From contig NZ_CH672376.1 in the NCBI RefSeq assembly GCF_000153105.1, forward strand, positions 1,465,123 through 1,529,122: a stretch of 64,000 nucleotides of DNA, in the 5' to 3' direction. This document shows, in pieces, positions 17,916 through 27,037 of this stretch. The notes below the pieces were generated by a model, which had not been told where the DNA came from, searched no databases, and saw only the letters and a list, made by a program, of their open reading frames with translations. How positions within the stretch are numbered: the first letter of the stretch is position 1; every line of letters starts with the position of its first letter. The position numbers and the translations under genes were made by a program. Source of the DNA: Blastopirellula marina DSM 3645 (lineage in GTDB: Bacteria > Planctomycetota > Planctomycetia > Pirellulales > Pirellulaceae).

Positions 17916-19586
17916 TCACTTACCGGTTGCATTTCCAGGGGACGCTTCGGCGGCGATTCGATCGGTTTCCTCGATCCGAAAGCGAACTGCGACCACCGAA
18001 TTCTTCTCGCGAGGGCGATAGCCGACATAGGTGGTCGCGACGAATGTCCCATCGGGTAGGCGTTCCAAGCCGGGGTAACCAGTGTCTAGCTTGCGGCCAT
18101 GATGCTTGAGCAAACGCACGCGGTATTCTCCGGCCTTGCCGGCGAGGATATCGTCGTACGAGCCGACCCAACCGACGAAATGGCCATAGGTGGGACTTAA
18201 CTTGGCGACATCCCGAAACACGATCAGCAGCCGACCATCTTCCGTGTAACGTGCACAATGGCGATGGCCCGTCAGAGCCGAATTCACTTCTTGCGGATCG
18301 GACCAGGTTTCTCCTTCGTCGTTACTGACCATCACGAGCGTGTTCAAACGACTCGCGTTTTCCCGGATCAAGCACATGATCTGCTTGCCATCAGGCGAAC
18401 GCAGCAGGAAGGGTTCGCATGGATTGGCGCCCTCGACAGCGGCGACCATCCGTTCATCCCCCCACGTCAAACCCCCATCCTCAGAGATTGATTGCCAAAG
18501 CTGAAGCGGTGGACGATCCTTATCGCCCGCCCCGCGATGGTAGAGGGCCAAGTGACGTTTCCCGCCGGCGATGGGCAGTATGGTGATGGGAGCGACGACG
18601 CATCGCAAACCGTTCGGTTTCATCTCCGACCAGGTTTGGCCTTCGTCCAACGAGATCGATTGAACCATGTTTCCATTGCCCGCAAATACAAACAGCCGTG
18701 CGACGCCTGCGGGATCGACCAACCGATGCAGACAAGGGCAGTTGCGAACGGTGCGCCAGTTGTCGGGCACATCGATCAGTTCGCTCCAGGTCAGGCCGCC
18801 GTCATCACTACGTTTCAAGGGGCCGCAAGCGCCGCCGTGATTGTAGGTCCAAGCGGCGAAGATCGTTTTGCCATCAGGCATCAACAACGTGGTCGGATGC
18901 CCCTGGTAAACGTCCTTCGTGCCGCGTGCAACAACCACCTGCCGCGCGGCATCGTCCGAAATATCGATCGTGGGAACGGTGATCTCTTGCCCTTGCGTAC
19001 TGGGCAACCAATTCCCCGCGCCAAGATCTCCTGCCAGCGTGAACTCTTGCACGGTCATCGAAGAACGCCAAGGGCGTAGGCCGATCGAGCCCAGCGGTTG
19101 CGCGAGGGGCCCTTCGTAGACTTCTTCGCCATCGATCAAAATCTGGAGTCGTCCCTGATCAGACTTCAGCTCGCATAGAAATGTTTGGTTCGGTTGAATC
19201 TTCGACTTCGCCGGGCCCAGATAGGTGGTCGCGTTTCCAAAGGCGGGCCCTTGGACAAAGAGGGCCTGCTCTTTGCCATCAAAACCAAACTGGTTGCCGT
19301 ATCCGAACGAGATGGACGCCGCCGTGTGATCAAGTTCGTTCAACGAGAGCCGCACGCGAACGGTTGCGTCGGGGCCGATGATCGAACGATTGGCCCAAGC
19401 CACGGTCCCTATGCCGTGCCCCTGCAATCCCGACTCCGTGCTCTTCCAGGCGAGCCCGTCGAAGCGGACTTCCTGGGCCACGCCGCCTTCGATGGCGTGG
19501 AGCGACTCGGCAAACACAGGGAACGAACAGAATGAGAGCGACAGCGCGAAAAGCGTCGCCAGCAATCGAGGGGGAATCCAGGGCAT
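17916..19586 (-). CDS. exo-alpha-sialidase-like BNR protein with N-terminal jelly-roll
   Basis: A 556-residue exported protein. The signal peptide (about 1-26) is followed by a LamG-like domain (about 45-185). A six-bladed propeller follows with four Asp-boxes: SDDGGLTWSE, SLDEGQTWSE, SEDGGLTWGD and SNDEGETWSD. Such proteins hydrolyse or bind glycans, but many planctomycete members are not true neuraminidases, so the substrate is open. It is divergent from a GntR/LacI-like regulator, with an inverted repeat between them, which suggests induction by a sugar ligand. Confidence 0.88.
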   Translation of the reverse strand: MPWIPPRLLATLFALSLSFCSFPVFAESLHAIEGGVAQEVRFDGLAWKSTESGLQGHGIGTVAWANRSIIGPDATVRVRLSLNELDHTAASISFGYGNQFGFDGKEQALFVQGPAFGNATTYLGPAKSKIQPNQTFLCELKSDQGRLQILIDGEEVYEGPLAQPLGSIGLRPWRSSMTVQEFTLAGDLGAGNWLPSTQGQEITVPTIDISDDAARQVVVARGTKDVYQGHPTTLLMPDGKTIFAAWTYNHGGACGPLKRSDDGGLTWSELIDVPDNWRTVRNCPCLHRLVDPAGVARLFVFAGNGNMVQSISLDEGQTWSEMKPNGLRCVVAPITILPIAGGKRHLALYHRGAGDKDRPPLQLWQSISEDGGLTWGDERMVAAVEGANPCEPFLLRSPDGKQIMCLIRENASRLNTLVMVSNDEGETWSDPQEVNSALTGHRHCARYTEDGRLLIVFRDVAKLSPTYGHFVGWVGSYDDILAGKAGEYRVRLLKHHGRKLDTGYPGLERLPDGTFVATTYVGYRPREKNSVVAVRFRIEETDRIAAEASPGNATGK

Positions 19587-19691
19587 GGGTAAATTTCCAT
19601 TCGTAAGTCGAAGGTGGACAAGGAGGCGGGGCTATGCGAACTGCGTTCAAAGCTCGCTAAGGTCACTGTAATGTCCCGTGGATTTATTTTC

Positions 19692-19745
19692 AAACGAATT
19701 AGAAATATTCCTGCTTGGGTTGGAAATAAATATTGCAATTCGTTT
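19692..19745. promoter_or_regulatory. candidate operator between sialidase and regulator genes
   Basis: AAACGAATT at 19692-19700 is repeated in inverted orientation as AATTCGTTT at 19737-19745. Each half is extended by A/T-rich bases (ATATT-like). The two halves are 36 bases apart and lie 23 bases before the regulator ATG. This is a plausible binding site pair for the regulator itself. Confidence 0.5.
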
Positions 19746-19767
19746 AAACCGCGATAGCTTAAGTACT

Positions 19768-20838
19768 ATGGAAACCGCAGCCAAACCCCGCGTCATTCAA
19801 CTTGCCGAGCAACTTCACGCCGATATCGAGGGGCGCGGCTTGCATTCCGGCGAACCCTATTTGGGCACGGCCGATGCGGCCAAAATGCTCGGAGTAAGCA
19901 CCACGTTGGCCAACCGAGCGATGCAGCTATTGGTGCAACGCAATGTGCTAACGCGTCGTCAGAAACGAGGAACATTCGTTGCGAACGGCATTCACGCTGG
20001 TAACGAGCGTTCGATCGATCGCGTTCATCTGGTCGTGAACAAGGCTTGCTTGGCGACCGAAGGCAAGATGATGGACGGGGTAATTGTCGGCATCCAAAGC
20101 GTGCTGCCCCATGCCGAGATCGAGTTTAACCACTTGCCTGACAGTGAAGACGCGGAGTGGGTTTCCGACCTCATCGCGACGACGGCTCGTTCGCCGTATG
20201 CTGACGGCTTCGTTCTGATTCGCTCGTCGTTGACCTCGCAGCGTTTATTTCAAGCGAGCGGCTTGCCCAGCGTTATTTTTGGTTCACGATTTCCGTCGAT
20301 TCAGTCGCTTCCTTCGATCGACAACGATCACTTCGCGGCAGGCAAGCTGCTGATGACGTCGTTGATCCAGCAAGGCGTGAAGAAGATCGGCGTCCTAATG
20401 CGAGATAGGATTTTGCCGGGTGACCATTCGTTTCTGGATTCCATCTGGAAGACAGCCGCCGAACATGGCCTGACGCCGAGCGATTTGACCGTCCGGTTTC
20501 TTCCCGCCGACGACCAGGCGATTCAATACGCGACACGCGATTTGATTCACCTGCACGAGGCCACCGGACTGATTTGCCGATCGCAACCGTTGGTCGAAGC
20601 GGCGTCCAGGATGCTGACGACTTTGCAGCAACCGGAAGCGAAAAAGACAAAGATCGTCGTATCGGAAGTCTATGGTCGCAGCCAGGCGCGGTTGCCCTGG
20701 AAATCGATTCGCACGATCGACTCGCCCGATTCGGTCGGCGCACTTCTGGCGAAAGTTCTCGTCGAGCAATCCCAAGGGGACGCCCCTCAAATACCCGTGC
20801 GTCGGCTGCCTGTCGAAATGATTGAACCGACCGCCTAG
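19768..20838 (+). CDS. GntR-type HTH regulator with LacI-like ligand domain
   Basis: A 356-residue transcription regulator. A winged helix-turn-helix of GntR type occupies about 1-75 (GTADAAKMLGVSTTLANRAM, then the wing RRQKRGTFVA). A periplasmic-binding-protein-like sensor domain (about 85-345) contains SVIFGSRFPSI and the allosteric DNDHFAAGKLLMTSL element of LacI/AraR proteins. It probably senses a sugar and controls the divergent sialidase gene. The ATG at 19768 is chosen because residues before it are not family-like. The 3' gene end is followed by a DUF1559 pseudogene. Confidence 0.85.
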   Translation: METAAKPRVIQLAEQLHADIEGRGLHSGEPYLGTADAAKMLGVSTTLANRAMQLLVQRNVLTRRQKRGTFVANGIHAGNERSIDRVHLVVNKACLATEGKMMDGVIVGIQSVLPHAEIEFNHLPDSEDAEWVSDLIATTARSPYADGFVLIRSSLTSQRLFQASGLPSVIFGSRFPSIQSLPSIDNDHFAAGKLLMTSLIQQGVKKIGVLMRDRILPGDHSFLDSIWKTAAEHGLTPSDLTVRFLPADDQAIQYATRDLIHLHEATGLICRSQPLVEAASRMLTTLQQPEAKKTKIVVSEVYGRSQARLPWKSIRTIDSPDSVGALLAKVLVEQSQGDAPQIPVRRLPVEMIEPTA

Positions 20839-20899
20839 TCTGGTAGAAATCCCATTTACCTCCTTCGTTATTTCTGAGCCTTTTAAAAGTGGTGCAGTG

Positions 20900-21421
20900 A
20901 AAAGCAAGTTTTACGCTCGTGGAACTTTTAGTCGCAGTTGCAATCATCGGCGTGCTGATCGCGTTGCTGTCGCCTGCCGTGCAGCAAGCTCGGGAAGCGG
21001 CGTCGGCGGCGTCGGCGTTCTGCCCACCACAACCGCCGGCAATTCGTTGGAATTCCCCCGCGGCGTCATCGGCGCCTGAGATTATTCGGCCAAGTTCGCA
21101 GAGATTACCGACGGCTTATCCAATACGTATCTGGTGGGCGAATGCATCGGTGCGTGGAGCGAGTGGCAAAACTGGGGAGCGACCTGCTTCTCTAGTACGG
21201 CATATCCGATCAATCATCGCAATCGTGATTTCATGAACGGAACGCTGGGCCCCACCGGGACTCACTGGAAGGAGAATATCGCCTTCCGCAGTTTTCATCC
21301 TGGCGGCGCCGAGTTTTTGTTGTGCGATGGATCGGTTCGTTTTCTGCCAGAAACCATCGACGGCGTGGCGTATCGTACGGCCGCTTCCAAAGCAGGGGGA
21401 GAAGTCCCAAGTCTGCCTTAG
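20900..21421 (+). pseudogene. decayed DUF1559 gene
   Basis: The prepilin-like start survives ([20 protein letters not shown], then QQAREAA), but an in-frame TGA precedes it and no start codon remains. The middle of the domain is missing. A different frame then carries the C-terminal half: [17 protein letters not shown], then FHPGGAEFLLCDGSVRFLPETIDG. The two frames and the missing central part show at least one deletion and one frameshift, so no DUF1559 product can be made. Confidence 0.85.
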
Positions 21422-21477
21422 TTTCCCACGTCCCTTGGTTTTGAATCCGATTCGAGAAGATGTGGAGAGTACTCCTA

Positions 21478-21711
21478 TGTTTGAGCTGGGAACGATCGTC
21501 ACGTCGTCGGCTACGCATCCCGCCTGGGCTTATCTGCGGCGAGGAGCGCTTGCGTCTCTCTTTGTGTCGTTTCTCGCAGGTTGCTCAACGAAGCGAAGAC
21601 GATGGCCCCGTTGTAAAAGCCGACGCCTCCGCGCCGGGAAGCTCTCCCGGCATTCCCCGCGAAAAAAACTTGTTGCCGGCTCACTACGCCAACCCGGCCA
21701 CGAGCAACTGA
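21478..21711 (+). pseudogene. decayed DUF1559-partner lipoprotein
   Basis: From ATG 21478 one frame reads a signal sequence ending in lipobox LFVSFLAGCS and then turns into an Arg-rich sequence unlike a lipoprotein. A second frame continues sensibly as SEDDGPVVKADASAPGSSPG and ends at 21711. A single frameshift near 21590 would join them. It lies 57 bases after the DUF1559 pseudogene, so the whole pair appears dead. Confidence 0.55.
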
Positions 21712-22140
21712 AGCGCAGCGATCGAACCGGGCGAGAATGAACTGAAGTTCGAATTGAACTAGCCCGCGCGTCAGACGCCGGATTCAATGGAGAAAACGCT
21801 CGACCTTCCCTTTATTTGGCGACATAATTGGGAAAACGATTTTCAGGGCAACGCCCAACAACTCCATGGGAACAAATTCTTTTGCAAGTCTTGGCGGTCT
21901 CGGCTGCCGATCAGCCGTTGCTGGCCAAGTTGCAGCGGCGGGTGTGGTAGCCAACTTGCGGCAACATCAGTCGAGTAAGCGGTTTGCTATGTCGGTTGGA
22001 TGCAGCGAAGCGAAACCCCGCAAGCTGCGATCTTCAACTTCAAGCGGTAAGAGGTGGGTTGCGCAGGCGAGCGTTGCAGAGTCATTTGCGATTGCTCTAC
22101 CCACCCTGCTAAACTGTGCATTTCCAGTAAGAGGCGCCTC
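21712..22140. other. intergenic region with dispersed repeat
   Basis: No gene is seen. The repeat at 21992-22068 and a CTACCCACC stretch up to 22110 occupy its right half. A 63-codon frame at 21787-21978 has no recognisable content. Confidence 0.5.
21992..22068. repeat. dispersed intergenic repeat, copy 2
   Basis: This copy holds the blocks GGTTGGATGCAGCGAAGCG, GAAACCCC, CAAGCTGCG, TTCAAGCGGTAAG and GGTGGGTTGCGCAGGCGA in the same order as copy 1 at 13301. GGTGGGTTGC and a later GCTCTACCCACC (about 22095-22108) could form a long stem spanning the element. Confidence 0.5.
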
Positions 22141-23517
22141 ATGAAAACTTCTGCAACGATCGCCATCCTCTTACTGCTGATCGCGTCGATAAGCCAAGCG
22201 GCCGATCTGGCCCAGCAAGTGGACCGCCTGGCGAAACCTTACATCGACAGCGAAACCGTCGTCGGCATGTCGATTGGAATCATCCAAGGAGACAAAACCG
22301 TCGTCCGCGGATATGGCAAACTCTCGGCCGACGATTCCCGGGTTCCCGATGGACGAACGATCTACGAGATCGGCTCGATCTCCAAAGTGTTTACCGGTCT
22401 GCTGTTGGCCGACGCCGTGGTCGAAGGCCGCGTGTCACTCGTCACGCCGGTTGAAGAGTTGCTGCCGGCGGGATTCTCGATGCGTCGCCGAGATGAGGTG
22501 GCGCCGATTCGGCTCTGGCATTTGTCGACGCACACTTCTGGCTTGCCGCGGCTGCCGGACAATCTGAAAGCGGCCGATCCGAATCCGTACGCCGAATATA
22601 CGAGCGAAAACATGGCCGAGTTTCTCGCGCAATATCAACCGCGGAAGAAGCCCGGCGAGAATATGGAATACTCGAACCTGGGGACCGCGCTGCTCGGCAT
22701 GTTGTTGGCCGCAGACCAAAAGACCGATTATGCGACGCTGTTGCAAACGCGGATCGCGACGCCGCTTCAGCTAGACGAGACGCAAATCGTGCTCAGCGCC
22801 AAACAACAAAATCGTCTGGCGTCGCCGCATGTCGACGGAGGCGCACCGGGGCGCACCTGGGACTTTGACGTGTTTGCCGGCGCCGGGGGGATTCGCAGCG
22901 ATGTCGATGATTTGCTCAAGTTCGCTCAGGCTCAGTTGGATCCGCCTGCGGGAAAACTGGGCGTCGCAATCGACCTCGCCTGGCGGATTCAACAGCAACC
23001 GCTCGACGCGAATGACTTTGCCATGGGGCTGGGCTGGCACGTTGCGCACGACGGCTCGACGCGTTGGCATAGCGGTCAGACCGGCGGCTATCATTCGTCC
23101 ATCTTCGTCAGTCGCAAGCTCGACGCTGCGGTGGTCGTTCTGGCCAACACGGCGACCGGCGAGGTTGACGTGCTGGCCGAGCAACTGATGCGCATGGTGG
23201 CCGGCGTCGACGAGAAGCCGCGCGAGTTCGCCAAGCTGGTCGAGGTATCGCCCGAAAAGATGGAGCGTCTAACGGGCAAGTATCAGTTGGCGCCTGGCGC
23301 CGTGTTCACGGTGTCAGTCCAGGGAAACAAATTGCTGGTCGGTCTGACCGGACAGTCCATGCTGCGGGTCTATCCTCGCAGTGAGACGGAATGGTTTTAC
23401 AAGGTTGTGGACGCAACGCTTACGTTTCAGGTCGATAAGTCAGGACGCGGCGTCTCGGTCGAATTGTTCCAAAACGGCGTGCGGCGAACGGCGCAACGAA
23501 TGGGGAAGAACGAATGA
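22141..23517 (+). CDS. serine hydrolase, class C beta-lactamase family
   Basis: A 458-residue exported enzyme. The signal peptide covers 1-20 (ISQA). The catalytic S-x-x-K is S79-I-S-K82. A YSN motif (YSNLGTALLG) and the HSGQTGG box follow in the order of beta-lactamase/D-alanyl-D-alanine carboxypeptidase/esterase proteins. A C-terminal beta domain (about 360-458) resembles the lipocalin-like tail (DUF3471-like) of such proteins. The physiological substrate is unknown. AAGAGGCG lies about 7 bases before the ATG. Confidence 0.9.
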   Translation: MKTSATIAILLLLIASISQAADLAQQVDRLAKPYIDSETVVGMSIGIIQGDKTVVRGYGKLSADDSRVPDGRTIYEIGSISKVFTGLLLADAVVEGRVSLVTPVEELLPAGFSMRRRDEVAPIRLWHLSTHTSGLPRLPDNLKAADPNPYAEYTSENMAEFLAQYQPRKKPGENMEYSNLGTALLGMLLAADQKTDYATLLQTRIATPLQLDETQIVLSAKQQNRLASPHVDGGAPGRTWDFDVFAGAGGIRSDVDDLLKFAQAQLDPPAGKLGVAIDLAWRIQQQPLDANDFAMGLGWHVAHDGSTRWHSGQTGGYHSSIFVSRKLDAAVVVLANTATGEVDVLAEQLMRMVAGVDEKPREFAKLVEVSPEKMERLTGKYQLAPGAVFTVSVQGNKLLVGLTGQSMLRVYPRSETEWFYKVVDATLTFQVDKSGRGVSVELFQNGVRRTAQRMGKNE

Positions 23518-23874
23518 CGACTTCCCTCGGTTGCGGCGCGCGTGTTGACGTTGCGCTTTTTGGCAGGTGCGTAAGAAATAGAACATGGATGCCATGGAAA
23601 AAGGACGCAAAGACACGGTGAGAAACGAGATGGTGCTGACTTGCTCAATCAGGCGCACTCCCATTCGTAATTCATCAAATGCTTTTCGGCCAGACCTTCT
23701 CCATGGTCTTGCTGTTCACCTTCCCGCCCTGTTTTTCCGTTCTTCAGCCGTGGCTTCGCCATGTTTGATTCTTCTCTTTTAGCCAATCGGGCCACTTCAA
23801 CAAAAAAACGAGCTGAGGACGCGACGCCCGCTGCGATTCATCGGCGCGACGCTTCCTGTGAGAGGACAGAATTG
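23518..23874. other. intergenic region, 357 bases
   Basis: Nothing recognisable is seen. It contains overlapping short frames on both strands without family motifs, and no strong hairpin. Confidence 0.5.
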
Positions 23875-24300
23875 TCAGTCCCACCAGACTGCATACACAA
23901 CGCAATCTTCCGGCGGTTGTTCGGCATGCGGCGGAAGCGGGTATTCGCTTTCAATGTCGGTCGGTTGTAAGCGGGTCAGTAGTTCGGCAATCGTTTCTCG
24001 ATCGGCCGTGGTAACGATAAACACCCGTTCGGAGAACGGCCACATGGTGACGTCGTCTTCCTCGATTTCGTAGATTTGAACCAGGACGTCAACGACATCG
24101 CTCCGTTGGTGAATCGAACGTAGCGTTTCGTAAAATCCTTGGGGGCCTGGATGATCGGTCAGATTGCAACCGATCGAGCCGTAGTCGTCATTGCCGTCAA
24201 AGAACAGGTGGAGCGGCGCCACCGGAGCCGGCGCCGACATCCCCAGTCCGCCGATCGACTGAATGTGCTCGATTAACGCTTTCCGCTTCGATAGATCCAT
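23875..24300 (-). CDS. small hypothetical protein
   Basis: A 141-residue acidic protein without signal peptide or membrane segment. It has alternating strands and helices (LHLFFDGNDDYGSIGCNL; GFYETLRSIHQRSDVVDVLVQI; RVFIVTTADRETIAELL), which suggests a compact alpha/beta domain. The pattern resembles small orphan proteins found in planctomycetes, and I do not recognise a family. It stands alone, flanked by sequence without genes. Confidence 0.65.
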   Translation of the reverse strand: MDLSKRKALIEHIQSIGGLGMSAPAPVAPLHLFFDGNDDYGSIGCNLTDHPGPQGFYETLRSIHQRSDVVDVLVQIYEIEEDDVTMWPFSERVFIVTTADRETIAELLTRLQPTDIESEYPLPPHAEQPPEDCVVYAVWWD

Positions 24301-25080
24301 CGGTTGTCATCACTCTCGGAAAAGGTGGGAGGCGAATTCTGCACCGCGTTTCCTAACATTTGCGGCGCAGGTAAGTCAAATATTGTCGATTGACATTGCG
24401 CACGGCCTGCCGATTGACTGAAAGGTCCGGCGGTGTGCGCGCCGGCTTACTGAGCGGGGGACCAGCGGGACGGTAAGACAACTGATCCGCGTTACCCATG
24501 TCCGGTCCGATCCTGCGGTTCGGCATCAGTTCCTAAATTGCGCAAGTCAACGCACGAGCCAATGGAAACGGGGAGCGATGAAAAAAACGAGTCCAGTCCA
24601 CCGACGCGGCGTCAATACTCAAACTGCCCAGGTTAACTCCCGGGCAAGTTGGGACGTTTCGACGAAAAAAAAGCGTGCGGTCCGGTCCGGTCCAACGACT
24701 CGGTACCGGTAGATAAACTGCCCAAGTTAACGCTCGGGCAAAGTGGGGGGATTTCGACGAAAAAAAACGTGAGCGGTCCGGTCCAGTCCAACCGTCCAAT
24801 CCAACGGCTTGGCATCGGCTGCCAAATCGCCCAATTTAACATGCGGCCCAAGGGAAGCGGTGCGACGAAAATAAAGAAGAGCGGTCCGGTCCTAGGGTCC
24901 GGGGTGAATTGCCCTCTGGGGTAGAACGTTTTGTAGTGACTTATCGTTTACCCTCGAAGGCTTGGCGGTGATCGATTCTTCTCTCGTAAGACGCCAATCT
25001 TTACTAGGGTCTCCCTTTTCGCACGCGGCGTAGCCCGATACGATTGCGACCAGACCTGCAACATATTGTCGAGGAAATTG
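24301..25080. other. intergenic region dominated by a tandem repeat array
   Basis: Apart from the array at 24500-24915 nothing is recognised. Short minus-strand frames across the array only mirror the repeats. Confidence 0.6.
24500..24915. repeat. degenerate tandem repeat array, about 4.5 units
   Basis: Units start with GTCCGGTCC or GTCCAGTCC at about 24500, 24591, 24679, 24775 and 24882, so the periods are about 91, 88, 96 and 107 bases. Each central unit contains CTGCCCA-GTTAAC-CGGGCA, a stem-loop with 5-bp TGCCC/GGGCA arms, followed by a GACGAAAA A-tract. Units differ by substitutions and small indels, which points to an old array. No gene is supported within it; minus-strand frames repeat WTGPDR and RALT-like phrases only because the DNA repeats. 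Confidence 0.75.
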
Positions 25081-26928
25081 ATGGCCGCCAAGAAGAAAAC
25101 AGCGAAGAAGTCTTTGAAATCGAAGTCGAAATCAAAATCCCTGCCGCAGCGCAGCGAAGTCGCCGTGAGCGATACCTGGGACCTGGCGAGTCTGTATGAC
25201 TCGCCGGAGGCGTGGGAAAAGGATTTCGCCAAGCTTGCCAAAAAGGAAAAGGGCTTCGAGAAATTCAAAGGAACCTTGGCCGAAAGCGGCGCCGCCCTGG
25301 CCGCTTGTTTGAAGTTTGACCTGGACGTCGATCGCTTGTTGGAGCGGGTCGGCACTTACGCGTTTTTGAAGACGACCGAGAATCAGGCCGATGATGATTC
25401 GCAGCGGCGGATCGCTCGGTATCAGTCGGTTGGCAGTAAACTGGGCCAGGCCGCGAGTTACATTTCGCCTGAGATTCAGTCGATTCCGGGCAAGCGCCTG
25501 GCCGAACTGCTGGAAGAAAAGCCGATGAAGCCGTATCGACTGATGGTCGAACGACTGACCCGCTTCAAAAAATTCACGCTCAGCAAAAAAGAAGAACGCA
25601 TCTTGGCGATGCAAAGCGAAATGTCCTCGGCCGCCGGTCAGGCGTTTCGTCAGTTGCTGGACGCCGACATGAAGTTCGGCACGCTGAAGAACGAAAAAGG
25701 GGAAGAGGTCGAACTGGCGAACTCGAACCTGAGCGAGTTTTTCCAATCGAGCGATCGCAACGTTCGCAAAACGGCGTTCCATCAATACTACGCCCAGTTC
25801 AAGGGGCACGAGAATACGCTCGCGGCGACCTTGTCCGGTTCGATCCAACGCGACGTCTATTACGCCAAAGTCCGCGGCTACGACAGCGCCATCCATCAAG
25901 CGCTGTACGCTGACGACGTGCCGCAATCGGTTTATGACAACCTGATCGAGTCGGTCCACAATCATCTGCCTGCGCTGCATCGCTACTACGAATTGCGTCG
26001 CCGCAAAATGAAACTGCGCGACATTCATCACTACGACACCTATGTGCCGATCCTGAGCGAGATCAAGTCGCGCCATACGTGGGATGAAGGGGTCGAGTCG
26101 ATCATGGACGCGCTGATTCCGCTGGGAACGGAATATTGCGACGTCCTGAAAGACGGGCTGACCAAGGCCCGCTGGAGCGATCGCTATCCGAACGCCGGCA
26201 AGCAAAGCGGCGCGTTCAGCTGCGGCACCTTCGATGGGGCGCCGTACATTTTGATGAACTACAAACCGGACGTGTTGGACGACGTCTTTACGCTCGCTCA
26301 CGAAGCGGGACACTCGATGCACAGCTACTATTCGGCCGGAAATCAGCCGTATCAGTACTACAACTACACGATCTTCGTCGCCGAAGTGGCCAGCACGTTC
26401 AACGAACAGTTGCTTAGCCAGTACATGCAGGAAAACGCGGGGGACGATCGTGAACGAGCCTACCTGGTCAATCGCGACATCGACGCGATCCGCGGCACGA
26501 TCATTCGCCAGACGATGTTCGCCGAGTTCGAGAAGATCACGCACGCGATGTGCGAAGCCGGCGAACCGCTCACCGTGCGGTCGTTCCAAGAGGCCTACTT
26601 AGAACTGCTGAAGAAGTACTTCGGCCCGAACTTCGTCATCGACGACGATCTATCGCTCGAGTGCTTCCGGATTCCGCACTTCTATCGTGCGTTCTACGTT
26701 TATAAGTACGCGACTGGACTCTCGGCCGCAATTGCGCTGAGCAAACGCGTGTTGAACGGCGGCGCGAGCGAACTGAACGACTACCTGACGTTCCTCAAGG
26801 GAGGCTGCTCCAAGTACCCGCTCGACCTGCTGCGAGACGCAGGCGTCGATATGGAGCAACCGACGGCAGTCGAAACGGCGCTGACCCACTTTGAAGGCTT
26901 GGTCGACGAACTCGATACCTTGCTGTAA
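25081..26928 (+). CDS. pepF: oligoendopeptidase F (M3 family)
   Basis: A 615-residue cytosolic zinc peptidase that cleaves short peptides. The metal site HEAGH is at 407-411 (TLAHEAGHSMH), with the downstream glutamate in VAEVASTFNE. The N-terminus is extended by a Lys/Ser-rich tail (AAKKKTAKKSLKSKSKSKS), which is unusual for the family and may be a nucleic-acid-like or flexible extension. ATG 25081 has GAGGAA 4 bases upstream and is preferred to the TTG at 25066. The family length (about 600) fits. A hairpin repeat follows the stop. Confidence 0.93.
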   Translation: MAAKKKTAKKSLKSKSKSKSLPQRSEVAVSDTWDLASLYDSPEAWEKDFAKLAKKEKGFEKFKGTLAESGAALAACLKFDLDVDRLLERVGTYAFLKTTENQADDDSQRRIARYQSVGSKLGQAASYISPEIQSIPGKRLAELLEEKPMKPYRLMVERLTRFKKFTLSKKEERILAMQSEMSSAAGQAFRQLLDADMKFGTLKNEKGEEVELANSNLSEFFQSSDRNVRKTAFHQYYAQFKGHENTLAATLSGSIQRDVYYAKVRGYDSAIHQALYADDVPQSVYDNLIESVHNHLPALHRYYELRRRKMKLRDIHHYDTYVPILSEIKSRHTWDEGVESIMDALIPLGTEYCDVLKDGLTKARWSDRYPNAGKQSGAFSCGTFDGAPYILMNYKPDVLDDVFTLAHEAGHSMHSYYSAGNQPYQYYNYTIFVAEVASTFNEQLLSQYMQENAGDDRERAYLVNRDIDAIRGTIIRQTMFAEFEKITHAMCEAGEPLTVRSFQEAYLELLKKYFGPNFVIDDDLSLECFRIPHFYRAFYVYKYATGLSAAIALSKRVLNGGASELNDYLTFLKGGCSKYPLDLLRDAGVDMEQPTAVETALTHFEGLVDELDTLL

Positions 26929-26934
26929 GAAGTC

Positions 26935-27009
26935 GTAGGGTCCGCTTTGCGGACCAACGTAGTGCGTTGGACTCGACGTTAAAAAGATGGTCCGTACAGC
27001 GGACCCTAC
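26935..27009. repeat. composite inverted repeat between pepF and PDZ gene
   Basis: GTAGGGTCCGC-TTTGCGGACCA (26935-26956) is matched in inverted orientation at 26988-27009 with two mismatches, around a 31-base centre. Each arm is itself a hairpin (GGTCCGC-TTT-GCGGACC; GGTCCG-TACAG-CGGACC). This resembles a REP/BIME-type intergenic element and may act as a bidirectional end for the two convergent genes. Confidence 0.75.
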
Positions 27010-27037
27010 GCTGTAAACGACGTGAAATCGCCGACGA

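Noticed and set aside
21787..21978. 63-codon frame, possible small gene
   Set aside because: No ribosome site or family pattern; it lies in a stretch of pseudogenes and repeats.
24500..24915. possible CRISPR array
   Set aside because: Units are contiguous and degenerate, with no constant repeat of 25-40 bases between unrelated spacers, and no cas gene is near.
25132..26589. 485-codon open frame on the minus strand
   Set aside because: It is antisense to pepF, whose motifs and length are conclusive.
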